Assembly: GCA_013695505.1 (NCBI GenBank)
Contig: JACDAH010000187.1
Span: 1-7,326 of the forward strand
Direction of reading: 5' to 3'
DNA from: Chloroflexota bacterium
GTDB taxonomy: Bacteria; Chloroflexota; Limnocylindria; Limnocylindrales; CSP1-4
DNA: 7,326 nucleotides
In this document: positions 1 through 6,521 of the stretch, one piece after another
How the letters are laid out: each line of letters begins with the position of its first letter
Numbering within the stretch: the stretch's first letter is position 1
Position numbers and translations under genes: made by a program
Notes under the pieces: generated by a model
Database searches by the model: none
Seen by the model: the letters and a program-made list of their open reading frames with translations, nothing else
What the model was told of the DNA's origin: nothing

Positions 1-6
1 CATTCG

Positions 7-1275
7 ATGACCGATCCATTCCAGCGCCTCAACGCGGACCTGACCCGGCGCCGCTTTCTGCAAGGCAGCTCGATGGTTGGCGTCGCCGCCTTCCTGGCCG
101 CGTGCACGGGCAAGACCGGCTCGTCCGCCGCGCCATCCACGGCACCGGCCGCCACCGGTGCGGCGCCATCCGCAGTCGAATCGGTCGAGCCGTCGCCGTC
201 GGCCGCTGCGACCCCCAAGGTCGTCTCGGGCCCGCTGGCGTTCGCCAACTGGCCGGCGTACATCGACCTCGCCGGGGCCGCCGGCGACGAGGGCAAGTAC
301 AAGCCCGGCTCGTCGCCGACCCTCGAGGACTTCCAGAAGAAGCACAGCATCAAGGTCGACTACCAGGAGAAGATCGGCGACAACGCGACGTTCGTCGAGA
401 CGATCAAGCCGGCCCTCGTCGGCAACCTCTCGACCGGCTGGGACCTCGTCGTCCTGACCGACTGGATGGCCTCCAAGATCGCGGCGAACGGCTGGGCGGA
501 GAAGATCGACCCGGAGAACGTCCCCAACTGCACCGCCAACATCCGCGACGCCCTGAAGGGCTCGTCCTGGGACCCCAACCAGGACTTCCACTACCCGTGG
601 CAGTCGGGGATGACCGGCGTCGGCTTCAACGCCAAGACCCTGAAGTCAAACGGGATCGCCGAGCCGACCAAGATCGCCGACCTCTGGAACATTCCGCCCG
701 ACAAGGTGACGTTCCTGTCGGAGGCGCGCGACACGTTCGGGCTCGTCCTGCTCAAGCTCGGGATCGACGCCGACGGCGCGACGACGAACGCGGATCAACT
801 GAACCAGGCCGCAGCCGCGATCCAGCCGCTCGTCGACGGCGGCCTTCGCTTCACCGGCAACGAATACCTCGAGGACTTCGCCCAGAAGAAGGTATGGGCG
901 GCCTTCGTCTGGTCGGGCGACCTGGCCTCGTCCGGCGGCCCGGACGACAAGTTCATCTTCCCCGAGGAGGGGACATTGATCTGGACCGACAACATGATGA
1001 TTCCGAAGGGCGCTGCCAACAAGTACACCGCCGAGCTGATGATGGACTACGTGTACGACCCCAAGATCGCTGCCCAGATCGCCAACTACGTCTACTACGT
1101 GTCGCCGGTCAAGGGCGCCGACACGGAGATCAAGAAGCTCGACGCCGAAGCCGCGACGAACCCGCTCCTCTTCCCGACCCCCGAGGTCGTCGCCAAGCAG
1201 CACAACTTCCAGTCACTCAGCGACGAGAACGAGAAGACGCTGAACGACCTCTACTCGAAGCTCTCCGGCACCTAG
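7..1275 (+). CDS. potD: Polyamine ABC transporter substrate-binding lipoprotein (PotD-like), Tat-exported
   Basis: Extracytoplasmic solute-binding protein of the spermidine/putrescine family, 422 residues. It should capture the substrate outside the membrane and deliver it to the two permeases encoded next. The N-terminus has a twin-arginine motif (TRRRFLQ, residues 13-19), a hydrophobic stretch and a lipobox ending LAAC (Cys33), so it is probably a Tat-exported lipoprotein. Residues 36-75 form a Ser/Ala/Pro-rich linker. The mature domain starts with NWPAY (81-85), matching the NWxxY of E. coli PotD that carries two ligand-contacting aromatics. VWSGD (301-305) and IWTDN (325-329) match other PotD pocket segments (W302, W326, D328). 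The pocket Ser/Tyr of E. coli appears as T151/W153, and the Asp/Glu pair as E239/D242. These correspondences are from memory. The ~70-residue leader plus linker makes it longer than E. coli PotD (about 348 residues). ATG at 7 puts the RR motif at a normal distance, but only six bases precede it, so its ribosome site cannot be judged. The family is secure. The exact substrate is inferred. Confidence 0.9.
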   Translation: MTDPFQRLNADLTRRRFLQGSSMVGVAAFLAACTGKTGSSAAPSTAPAATGAAPSAVESVEPSPSAAATPKVVSGPLAFANWPAYIDLAGAAGDEGKYKPGSSPTLEDFQKKHSIKVDYQEKIGDNATFVETIKPALVGNLSTGWDLVVLTDWMASKIAANGWAEKIDPENVPNCTANIRDALKGSSWDPNQDFHYPWQSGMTGVGFNAKTLKSNGIAEPTKIADLWNIPPDKVTFLSEARDTFGLVLLKLGIDADGATTNADQLNQAAAAIQPLVDGGLRFTGNEYLEDFAQKKVWAAFVWSGDLASSGGPDDKFIFPEEGTLIWTDNMMIPKGAANKYTAELMMDYVYDPKIAAQIANYVYYVSPVKGADTEIKKLDAEAATNPLLFPTPEVVAKQHNFQSLSDENEKTLNDLYSKLSGT

Positions 1276-1315
1276 ACCTGGCGCCGGCGGACCGCTCGAT
1301 GAACCCGGCCGGGCG

Positions 1316-2251
1316 ATGACGGCCGCCCCCCATCCGCGCGCCCCAACGCGCCCGACCCTTCGGGCCCGCTTCGGGCGCGCGGTGCCCTACCTCCTGCTCG
1401 CCCCCGGCGTGCTGTGGCTGTTCATCTTCTATGTCATCCCGGCCGTCCAGATGTTCACCTACTCGATCTCGACGGGAACGCTCGAGACCGGCTACACGAT
1501 GACCCTCAACGCCGACGCGTACGCGACGGCGATCGATCGGTTCGGCAAGCAGTTCCTGAACTCGATCCTGTACGGCGGACTGGCCACGATCCTGACCCTG
1601 GCAATCGGCTTCCCGGTCGCCTACACGATCGCCTTCCGCGGGGGCCGCTACAAGAATCTGATCCTGTTCCTGGTCATCGCCCCGTTCTTCACGAGCTTCC
1701 TGATCCGGACGATCAGTTGGAAGATCCTGCTGGGCGACGAAGGCCCCCTGCTGGCGCCGCTCCGCCACGGCCTCGGTCTGATCGACGCCAACGTCTGGCT
1801 GATCGGCCACCAGGGCATCATCGATGGGCGGTTCACCCTCGTGAACACGCCGATCGCCCAGGTTGCGGGCCTGACCTACAACTTCCTTCCGTTCATGATC
1901 CTGCCGCTGTACGTGGCCCTCGAGAAGATCGACATCCGGCTCATCGAGGCGGCCGAGGACCTGTACGCCAACCGGGCGGCGGCCTTCCGGCGGATCACCT
2001 TGCCGCTCGCCCTGCCCGGAGTCTTCGCCGGTTCCCTGCTCACGTTCATCCCGTCGATGGGCGATTACATCAACGCCGAGCTGCTCGGCAACCCCGGCAC
2101 CCGGATGATCGGCAACGTCATCCAGAATCGGCTGCTCGTCCAGAACGACTACCCGGTCGGGTCGGCGCTGTCGTTCATGCTCATGGCCGGCATCCTCGTC
2201 GCGGTCGCGGTATACGCCCGGCTGCTCGGCACCGAACAGCTGACCGGCTGA
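1316..2251 (+). CDS. potB: Polyamine ABC transporter permease (PotB-like)
   Basis: Inner-membrane permease subunit, 311 residues, expected to pair with the next gene's product to form the channel of the importer. Six hydrophobic segments are visible at about residues 22-42, 82-107, 114-134, 178-200, 228-250 and 281-304. The cytoplasmic EAA loop that docks onto the ATPase is at 211-235 (EAAEDLYA...ITLPLALPG), with Tyr217 where Gly is usual. The segment FFTSFLIRTISWKILLG (124-140) is typical of PotB-type permeases. The gene begins 40 bases after potD and its stop overlaps the potC start by one base. The ATG at 1316 is preceded only by a weak GGGCG. An in-frame GTG at 1382 would remove the hydrophilic N-terminal tail, but the family normally has such a tail, so 1316 is preferred. 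Order D-B-C and length support the assignment strongly. The transported compound is inferred from potD. Confidence 0.92.
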   Translation: MTAAPHPRAPTRPTLRARFGRAVPYLLLAPGVLWLFIFYVIPAVQMFTYSISTGTLETGYTMTLNADAYATAIDRFGKQFLNSILYGGLATILTLAIGFPVAYTIAFRGGRYKNLILFLVIAPFFTSFLIRTISWKILLGDEGPLLAPLRHGLGLIDANVWLIGHQGIIDGRFTLVNTPIAQVAGLTYNFLPFMILPLYVALEKIDIRLIEAAEDLYANRAAAFRRITLPLALPGVFAGSLLTFIPSMGDYINAELLGNPGTRMIGNVIQNRLLVQNDYPVGSALSFMLMAGILVAVAVYARLLGTEQLTG

Positions 2252-3141
2252 TGGCCGAGACGACGCTCGAGCCGGCCGCCACGCCCGCCGTCGCCACCAG
2301 ACGGCAGTCCGGTGGGTTCCGGCGCGGGCTCCAGCACCGTGTCCTGCCGATCTTCACGACGCTCGCGATCGTCTACCTGATGATCCCGATCGCGGTGATG
2401 ATCGTCTTTTCGTTCAACAAGCCCGACGGCAAGTTCAACTACATCTGGAACCAGTTCTCGCTCGACGGCTGGGCCCATCCGTTCGATTGGCCGGGTCTCG
2501 GCGACTCGGTGATCACGAGCCTCTCGGTCGCGGTCATCTCGACGCTCATCGCCACAATCATCGGGACGATGATGGGCCTCGCCTTGACCCGCTACGACTT
2601 CCGCGGACGGGGCGCCCTCAACGGGATCATCTTCCTGCCGATGGCCACCCCCGAGATCGTCCTGGGCGCCAGCCTCCTGACCCTGTTCGTGGCGACAGCC
2701 CTCCCGCCGCTCGCCGGCGGCGTGCCGACGCTCTATCCGACGGGCTTCCTGACGATCCTCATCGCCCACGTGATGTTCAACATCAGCTACGTGGTGGTCA
2801 CGGTGAAGGCCCGCCTCGCCGGCTTCGACCGCCGGCTCGAGGAGGCAGCAATGGACCTCGGCGCCAACGAGATCACGACGTTCTGGAAGGTGACGTTTCC
2901 GCTGATCTTCCCGGGCATCATGGCCGCCGCCCTGCTCGCCTTCAGCCTGTCGATCGACGACTTCGTGATCACGAACTTCGTGTCCGGCCGGACGAACACA
3001 TTCCCGATCTGGGTCTACTCGATCCAGAAGAACGCCCTGCCGGTGCAGATCAACGTGATCGGGTCGATCATCTTCCTCGGCGCCGTCGGCCTGGTCGGGC
3101 TCACGACCCTGCGGTCCGGCCGCGCCGCGCGCATCCGCTAG
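2251..3141 (+). CDS. potC: Polyamine ABC transporter permease (PotC-like)
   Basis: Second permease subunit, 296 residues from ATG 2251. The reading frame is open far upstream into potB, but that part is an out-of-frame shadow of potB. The start at 2251 is set by the TGATG overlap with the potB stop, which implies translational coupling. Hydrophobic segments lie at about 31-53, 86-113, 123-147, 166-186, 219-238 and 269-287. The EAA loop is canonical (EEAAMDLGAN...FPLIFPG, 197-222). The PotC hallmark LSIDDFVITNFVSG (233-246) follows, close to the SLDDFVIT stretch of known PotC proteins. The N-terminal 25 residues are hydrophilic and Ala/Thr-rich, longer than in E. coli PotC. No separate strong ribosome site is visible, as expected for a coupled gene. 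Family assignment is secure. Confidence 0.92.
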   Translation: MAETTLEPAATPAVATRRQSGGFRRGLQHRVLPIFTTLAIVYLMIPIAVMIVFSFNKPDGKFNYIWNQFSLDGWAHPFDWPGLGDSVITSLSVAVISTLIATIIGTMMGLALTRYDFRGRGALNGIIFLPMATPEIVLGASLLTLFVATALPPLAGGVPTLYPTGFLTILIAHVMFNISYVVVTVKARLAGFDRRLEEAAMDLGANEITTFWKVTFPLIFPGIMAAALLAFSLSIDDFVITNFVSGRTNTFPIWVYSIQKNALPVQINVIGSIIFLGAVGLVGLTTLRSGRAARIR

Positions 3142-3143
3142 CC

Positions 3144-3148
3144 AGGAG
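3144..3148 (+). promoter_or_regulatory. Shine-Dalgarno site for the aminotransferase
   Basis: AGGAG lies three bases after the potC stop and nine bases before ATG 3158. It is one of the few strong ribosome sites in this block and supports the chosen start. It suggests that translation of the aminotransferase restarts independently, although the gap of 16 bases indicates the same transcript as the transporter. Confidence 0.7.
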
Positions 3149-3157
3149 ACCGCCGCC

Positions 3158-4522
3158 ATGGTCGACACCGTCCCGCCGCCGCCCGGAGCCGCCTCGGGAT
3201 CGACCGACACCGGGCCGGCGATCCCGGCCGCTCCCCTCCCCGACCGCTCGGTCGTCCCGCCTGTCTGGGGCCGGATCACGAACCTCGTGGTCGACCGCGG
3301 CGAGGGCTCGTGGCTGATCACGACCGACGGCGAGCGCTACCTCGACTACAGCAGCGGCATCGGGGTGACCAACACCGGCCACGCCCACCCGCGGGTGGTC
3401 GCCGCGATCCAGACCCAGGCGGCCAAGCTCCTCCACGGCCAGCAGAACATCCTCTATCACGAAGCCGGGCTGCGGCTTTACGAGCGACTCCGTCACGTTC
3501 TCCCCGGCGACGGCTGGGGTGCCTTCCTCTCGAACAGTGGCGCAGAGGCGGTCGAAGCGTCGGTCAAGCTCGCCCGCATCGCGACCGGTCGGCCCGTCAT
3601 CCTCGGGTTCCGTTATGGCTATCACGGCCGGACCGGCCAGACGATGGCCCTGACCACCGCCAAGGATGTCTACCGCGGCCACTTCGAACCGTTGCCGGGG
3701 AGCGTCTACCACACCGCCTATCCCTACTGCTACCGGGCGCCCGGCGGGTCGCACGCGCCCGATGCCAACTGCACCTGCGACTGGGAGGCCCAGCTCGACC
3801 TGACGTTCCACCAGTACGTCTATCCCGAGCACGTCGCGGCGATCATCGTCGAGCCGGTTCTCGGCGAGGGAGGCTACCTCGTCCCGCCGCCTGGCTTCCT
3901 GCCTCGTCTCCGTGAGATCACCCGCGAGCACGGGATCCTGCTGATCGCCGACGAGGTCCAGACCGGGTTCGGGCGGACCGGCGAGCTGTTCGCCGTCAAC
4001 CATTGGGACGTCGAGCCGGACATCCTCGTCATGGCCAAGGGGATCGCCTCCGGCATGCCCCTGTCCGGGATCGTCACCAAGCGGGCCATCCTCGACACGC
4101 TCCCGCCCGGTTCCCACGGTGGCACGTACGGCGGCAACGTCGTCGCCTGTGCCGCCGCCAACGCGACGCTCGACGTGATCGAGGACGAGGGGCTCGTCAC
4201 GAACGCCCGGGAGCGCGGTGCCCAGTTCCTCGCGGGATTGCGCGCCCTCGCGCCGAAGTACCCCTCGATCGGCGATGTCCGAGGCCTCGGGCTGATGCTC
4301 GCGCTCGAGTTCATCAAGCCGGGCGAAGGCGACGGCCGGGTCCCGAACGCGGACGTCGCGAAGAAGGTCCAGGCAGCCGCGCTCGACCGGCGGCTGATCG
4401 TCCTGACCGCGGGCACCTACGTGAACGTGGTCCGGATCATTCCGCCGCTCGTGACGACCGCCGCGGAGGTCGACCAGGCACTGGGAATCCTCGACGAGAG
4501 CCTCGTCGCCGCGGGCGCGTGA
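3158..4522 (+). CDS. Class III PLP-dependent aminotransferase (GABA/putrescine transaminase type)
   Basis: Fold-type I, class III (omega) aminotransferase of 454 residues, cytoplasmic. Visible landmarks: the PLP phosphate-binding turn SNSGAEA (125-131); YHGRT (155-159); the conserved VEP-GEGGY segment (231-240); IADEVQTGFGRTG (263-275), where Asp265 contacts the PLP ring nitrogen; Lys294 in MAKGIASGMP as the Schiff-base lysine; HGGTYGGN (320-327); and DVRGLG (373-378), whose Arg375 is at the place of the carboxylate-binding Arg of GABA transaminases. The first ~35 residues are a Pro/Ala-rich tail. Three cysteines (191, 205, 207) sit in an insert after YPYCYR. The gene follows the polyamine importer by 16 bases, so a role in transaminating putrescine, a related diamine, or GABA downstream of it is likely. 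It could also be a beta-alanine:pyruvate or acetylornithine-type enzyme. I leave the symbol empty because gabT, patA and puuE cannot be separated by eye. Confidence 0.92.
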   Translation: MVDTVPPPPGAASGSTDTGPAIPAAPLPDRSVVPPVWGRITNLVVDRGEGSWLITTDGERYLDYSSGIGVTNTGHAHPRVVAAIQTQAAKLLHGQQNILYHEAGLRLYERLRHVLPGDGWGAFLSNSGAEAVEASVKLARIATGRPVILGFRYGYHGRTGQTMALTTAKDVYRGHFEPLPGSVYHTAYPYCYRAPGGSHAPDANCTCDWEAQLDLTFHQYVYPEHVAAIIVEPVLGEGGYLVPPPGFLPRLREITREHGILLIADEVQTGFGRTGELFAVNHWDVEPDILVMAKGIASGMPLSGIVTKRAILDTLPPGSHGGTYGGNVVACAAANATLDVIEDEGLVTNARERGAQFLAGLRALAPKYPSIGDVRGLGLMLALEFIKPGEGDGRVPNADVAKKVQAAALDRRLIVLTAGTYVNVVRIIPPLVTTAAEVDQALGILDESLVAAGA

Positions 4523-5151
4523 GCCCTCGCCGGTCGTCGACACCCCTGCCAGCGGCCTCGATCGAGGTCGTTCCGGCCACCCCGGATCGCTGGGCCGACG
4601 TCCGGACGATCATGGCCGGCAACGCCGAGCCCGGTGACGAGCGCGGCTGCTGGTGCCAGGCGCCGCGTGGTCGAGTCCGAGGCAGCGGGTCCGATCCGTC
4701 CGCCCGGCCTGGAGCCCTGCGTGAGCAGCTCGCCGAGGATCCACCCGCCGGCCTGCTCGCCTACGTCGACGGCGAGGTGGCCGGCTGGATCGGGTTCGCG
4801 CCGCGTTCGCTCCTGCCGCGGCTGGAGAGCTCGCGGACCATCCCCAAGCTCGACGATATCCCGGTGTGGGCAATCCTCTGCTTCCGGATCCGGGTCGGCT
4901 ACCGGCGGCGCGGCGTGGCGACCGCCCTCCTTCGCGGCCTCGTCGACTTTGCCCGCGCGCACGGGGCGCCGGGTCTCGAGGCCTATCCGATCGATGCCGG
5001 CGGCCAACGGCTCGACGCCGGGTTCTCGTTCGTCGGCCTCGTCTCGATGTTCGCGAAGGCCGGCTTCGAGATCGTCGGAGAGACGAGCGCCCATAGCGCC
5101 GGCCGCGAGCGGGTCGTCATGCGCCGGATGTTCGGATCGAGCCCGGCGTGA
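4519..5151 (+). CDS. GNAT family N-acetyltransferase, CWC-motif subgroup
   Basis: Predicted acetyl-CoA-dependent N-acetyltransferase, 210 residues from GTG 4519. The frame is open well upstream, but that part lies antiphase inside the aminotransferase. GTG 4519 forms a GTGA overlap with the aminotransferase stop, and the protein's recognisable region begins soon after, so this start is chosen. Motifs: RGCWCQ (42-47), a Cys-Trp-Cys signature of a GNAT subgroup of about 200 residues; GLLAYVDGEVAGWIGFAPR (78-96), beta strands before the core; PVWAILCFRI (115-124); and motif A with the acetyl-CoA pyrophosphate loop YRRRGVA (128-134) followed by the helix ALLRGLVDFARAHGA. EAYPID (154-159) and FAKAGFEIVGE (178-188) complete the fold. 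The substrate of this subgroup is unknown to me. The operon position makes an amine, possibly the imported one, a reasonable guess but no more. Confidence 0.85.
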   Translation: MSPRRSSTPLPAASIEVVPATPDRWADVRTIMAGNAEPGDERGCWCQAPRGRVRGSGSDPSARPGALREQLAEDPPAGLLAYVDGEVAGWIGFAPRSLLPRLESSRTIPKLDDIPVWAILCFRIRVGYRRRGVATALLRGLVDFARAHGAPGLEAYPIDAGGQRLDAGFSFVGLVSMFAKAGFEIVGETSAHSAGRERVVMRRMFGSSPA

Positions 5152-5819
5152 GCACGGGCGACGGTGGCATCCGGGGGGAGATCGTCCGGGTCGCGAGGCT
5201 CCTCCGGACCCGGGGGCTCGCGGTTGGCACGTCTGGCAACGTCGGCGCGCGGTTCGACGACGGACAGATCGCCATCACGCCGGCGACGATGGACTACGAC
5301 GAGATGACGCCTGACGACATCGTGGTCGTGGCCGCCGACGGGTCGCCGTCGGAGGGCCGTCACCGGCCGAGCTCCGAGCTCCGGATCCACCTCGAGGTGT
5401 TCGCCGCGCGCCCGGACGTGATGGCGATCGTCCACACCCACTCGCCGTTCGCAACAACGTGGGCGACGACGCGACGCGACCTGCCCGCCGTGCACTACGT
5501 CATGGCCCTGCTCGTCGCGCCGGGCCGAGACACCGTCCGCGTCGCGCCGTATGCGACCTTCGGGACGGCTGAGCTGGCACGGAATGCGATCGCGACGCTC
5601 GCGGACGATCACGCGGTTCTGCTCGCGAACCATGGCGCGGTCGCGGTGGCGGGTTCGCTGCAGAGCGCGCTCGGACGCGCGGAGCGGGTCGAGGAGCTGG
5701 CAATGCTCGCCTGGCGCGCGCAGCAGATCGGCGGCGCGACGCTCCTCACGGCCGCCGAGCTGGACGACGCTCGCCTCCAGATGGCGAGGTTCCCGCGCCA
5801 TCGGGGCCCGTCGACCTGA
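5148..5819 (+). CDS. Class II aldolase/adducin family protein (FucA-like)
   Basis: Zinc-dependent class II aldolase family, 223 residues, near the usual length for L-fuculose-phosphate aldolase. GTG 5148 overlaps the stop of the GNAT gene in GTGA, implying coupled translation. Visible elements: GTSGNVGAR (27-35) for phosphate binding; ITPATMDYDEM (43-53); PSSE with Glu77 at the catalytic acid position; VHTHS with His96 and His98, and NHG with His162, as the three zinc ligands; PAVHY (113-117) and APYATFGT (133-140), both close to E. coli FucA. All key residues are present, so an active aldolase is expected. It would cleave a phosphorylated sugar or a related hydroxy-carbonyl compound, giving dihydroxyacetone phosphate plus an aldehyde. 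Ribulose-5-phosphate epimerase, 5-deoxyribulose-phosphate aldolase and methylthioribulose-phosphate dehydratase relatives share the same motifs and are not excluded. Its link to an amine operon is unexplained. Confidence 0.9.
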   Translation: MSTGDGGIRGEIVRVARLLRTRGLAVGTSGNVGARFDDGQIAITPATMDYDEMTPDDIVVVAADGSPSEGRHRPSSELRIHLEVFAARPDVMAIVHTHSPFATTWATTRRDLPAVHYVMALLVAPGRDTVRVAPYATFGTAELARNAIATLADDHAVLLANHGAVAVAGSLQSALGRAERVEELAMLAWRAQQIGGATLLTAAELDDARLQMARFPRHRGPST

Positions 5820-5838
5820 GGAGCTTGCCCGCGAGGGT

Positions 5839-5842
5839 AGGA
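5839..5842 (+). promoter_or_regulatory. Shine-Dalgarno site fixing the start of the 190-residue protein
   Basis: AGGA is eight bases before ATG 5851. A GTG sits immediately before that ATG (5848) and would have a spacing of only five, so the ATG is preferred. The frame is open further upstream, but that part runs antiphase through the aldolase gene. Confidence 0.5.
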
Positions 5843-5850
5843 TCGCGGTG

Positions 5851-6423
5851 ATGAACCGAGCCGCCGCCGACAGACTCGACGTGTTCCTCGATCGGCTCGA
5901 CCGGACGGGCCTTGAGGACCTCGAGGTTCTGACCCTGCCTGAGCCTGATCCGGACCTTCGCGCTGAGCTTCTCGACCGGGTCGACGAGGCGGCGCGCAGC
6001 GCGGGGGAGCAGCGGACAAAGCAGGTTCGGGACGCAAGGCTCCGCGTCCGCGAGATCCTGCTTCGGCGCTTCGCCCTGGCGTCGCTCCCGGTCACGTGGG
6101 TCGGCATCGGCTGGCAGACGCGGCCAAGCCGGACCGAGGATCGCATGCGGCTGATGACCGCGATCGAGGACGCTGCGGTCGCGGCCATCATGGAGGACCG
6201 CCTCGACCGGGACGACCTCGCGGCTTTGCGCGAAGGCTTCGACCTCGCGGCGTCCATGCCGGGGACGGGCCTCACGGGGGTGCCAGACCTGTCTGGCCGG
6301 CGCGGGATGGCCGCTCCGCTGGCGGCCGTGTTGCTGGCAGCGGGCGCCGGCGGGCCCGGCCTCGTGACGTCGATCGCGGCGTTCCTGCGGCGCCGCCGCA
6401 ACCGGCTCGACGACGGGTACTGA
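5851..6423 (+). CDS. Hypothetical protein, 190 residues, unrecognised family
   Basis: I do not recognise this protein. From ATG 5851 it is 190 residues, with no signal peptide. Residues 1-75 are highly charged and look helical (LDVFLDRLDRTGLEDLEVL, then ELLDRVDEAARSAGEQ and VRDARLRVREILLRR), possibly a coiled coil or helical bundle. A short hydrophobic, Trp-containing stretch follows (SLPVTWVGIGWQT, 78-90), then more helix (DRMRLMTAIEDAAVAAIMEDRLDRDDLAALREGF, 97-130). Residues 153-178 are Ala/Gly/Leu-rich and moderately hydrophobic, ending in a basic RRRRNR tail (180-185). The last stretch is too Gly-rich and short for a confident membrane helix. It begins 31 bases after the aldolase with its own ribosome site, on the same strand, so it could be the last gene of the operon. 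It uses somewhat more A/T in third positions (CTT, GTT, CCT, GAT) than the transporter genes. Competing antisense frames are open here, but this frame has a plausible start and composition. Confidence 0.6.
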   Translation: MNRAAADRLDVFLDRLDRTGLEDLEVLTLPEPDPDLRAELLDRVDEAARSAGEQRTKQVRDARLRVREILLRRFALASLPVTWVGIGWQTRPSRTEDRMRLMTAIEDAAVAAIMEDRLDRDDLAALREGFDLAASMPGTGLTGVPDLSGRRGMAAPLAAVLLAAGAGGPGLVTSIAAFLRRRRNRLDDGY

Positions 6424-6474
6424 CCCAGCACGCTCACGTGGCGCAACCCGGCCGCGGCCGACAGGCTACTCTGT

Positions 6475-6521
6475 GCGCCGCATCACACGCGGCAAGCGCT
6501 CTGCGCCGCATCACTCGCGGC
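6475..6521 (+). repeat. Pair of 19-base direct repeats, 28 bases apart start to start
   Basis: Copy 1 (6475-6493, GCGCCGCATCACACGCGGC) and copy 2 (6503-6521) differ at one base (A to T at repeat position 13). Both are preceded by CTCTG (6469-6473 and 6499-6503), with two extra bases in the first. Each copy is itself an inverted repeat, GCCGC-7 bases-GCGGC. Spacing of 28 bases is a little under three helical turns, so two regulator dimers could bind on roughly the same face. Function as an operator is inference. Confidence 0.75.

Noticed and set aside
102..1319. Open frame of 405 codons overlapping potD
   Set aside because: Arg/Gly/Asp-rich translation without domains; an alternate-frame shadow of potD.
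1299..1319. Six-codon micro-ORF (MNPAGR) whose stop overlaps the potB start in ATGA
   Set aside because: It could couple potB translation, but it has no ribosome site and such short frames arise easily by chance. Conservation in relatives would be needed to take it seriously.
1414..2250. Upstream extension of the potC frame through potB, as if a larger fusion protein
   Set aside because: This part is an Arg/Pro-rich shadow of potB in another frame. Membrane-protein character begins only after ATG 2251, at the TGATG junction.
3101..4543. Antisense open frame of 480 codons opposite the aminotransferase
   Set aside because: The + strand encodes a full PLP enzyme with every landmark residue. 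The antisense translation is rich in Asp, Arg, Gly and Val with no domain pattern.
4983..6446. Long antisense open frame (487 codons) opposite the GNAT, aldolase and hypothetical genes
   Set aside because: Arg/Ser-rich low-complexity translation with no recognisable domain, lying opposite genes with clear catalytic motifs. In GC-rich DNA antisense frames stay open by composition.
6449..6460. Perfect 12-base palindrome CGGCCGCGGCCG
   Set aside because: Made only of G and C in GC-rich DNA, with no partner copy nearby. Too likely by composition to call a binding site.
6475..6521. Direct repeats considered as a minimal CRISPR array
   Set aside because: Only two copies, a 9-base spacer and no cas genes, far from any array architecture.
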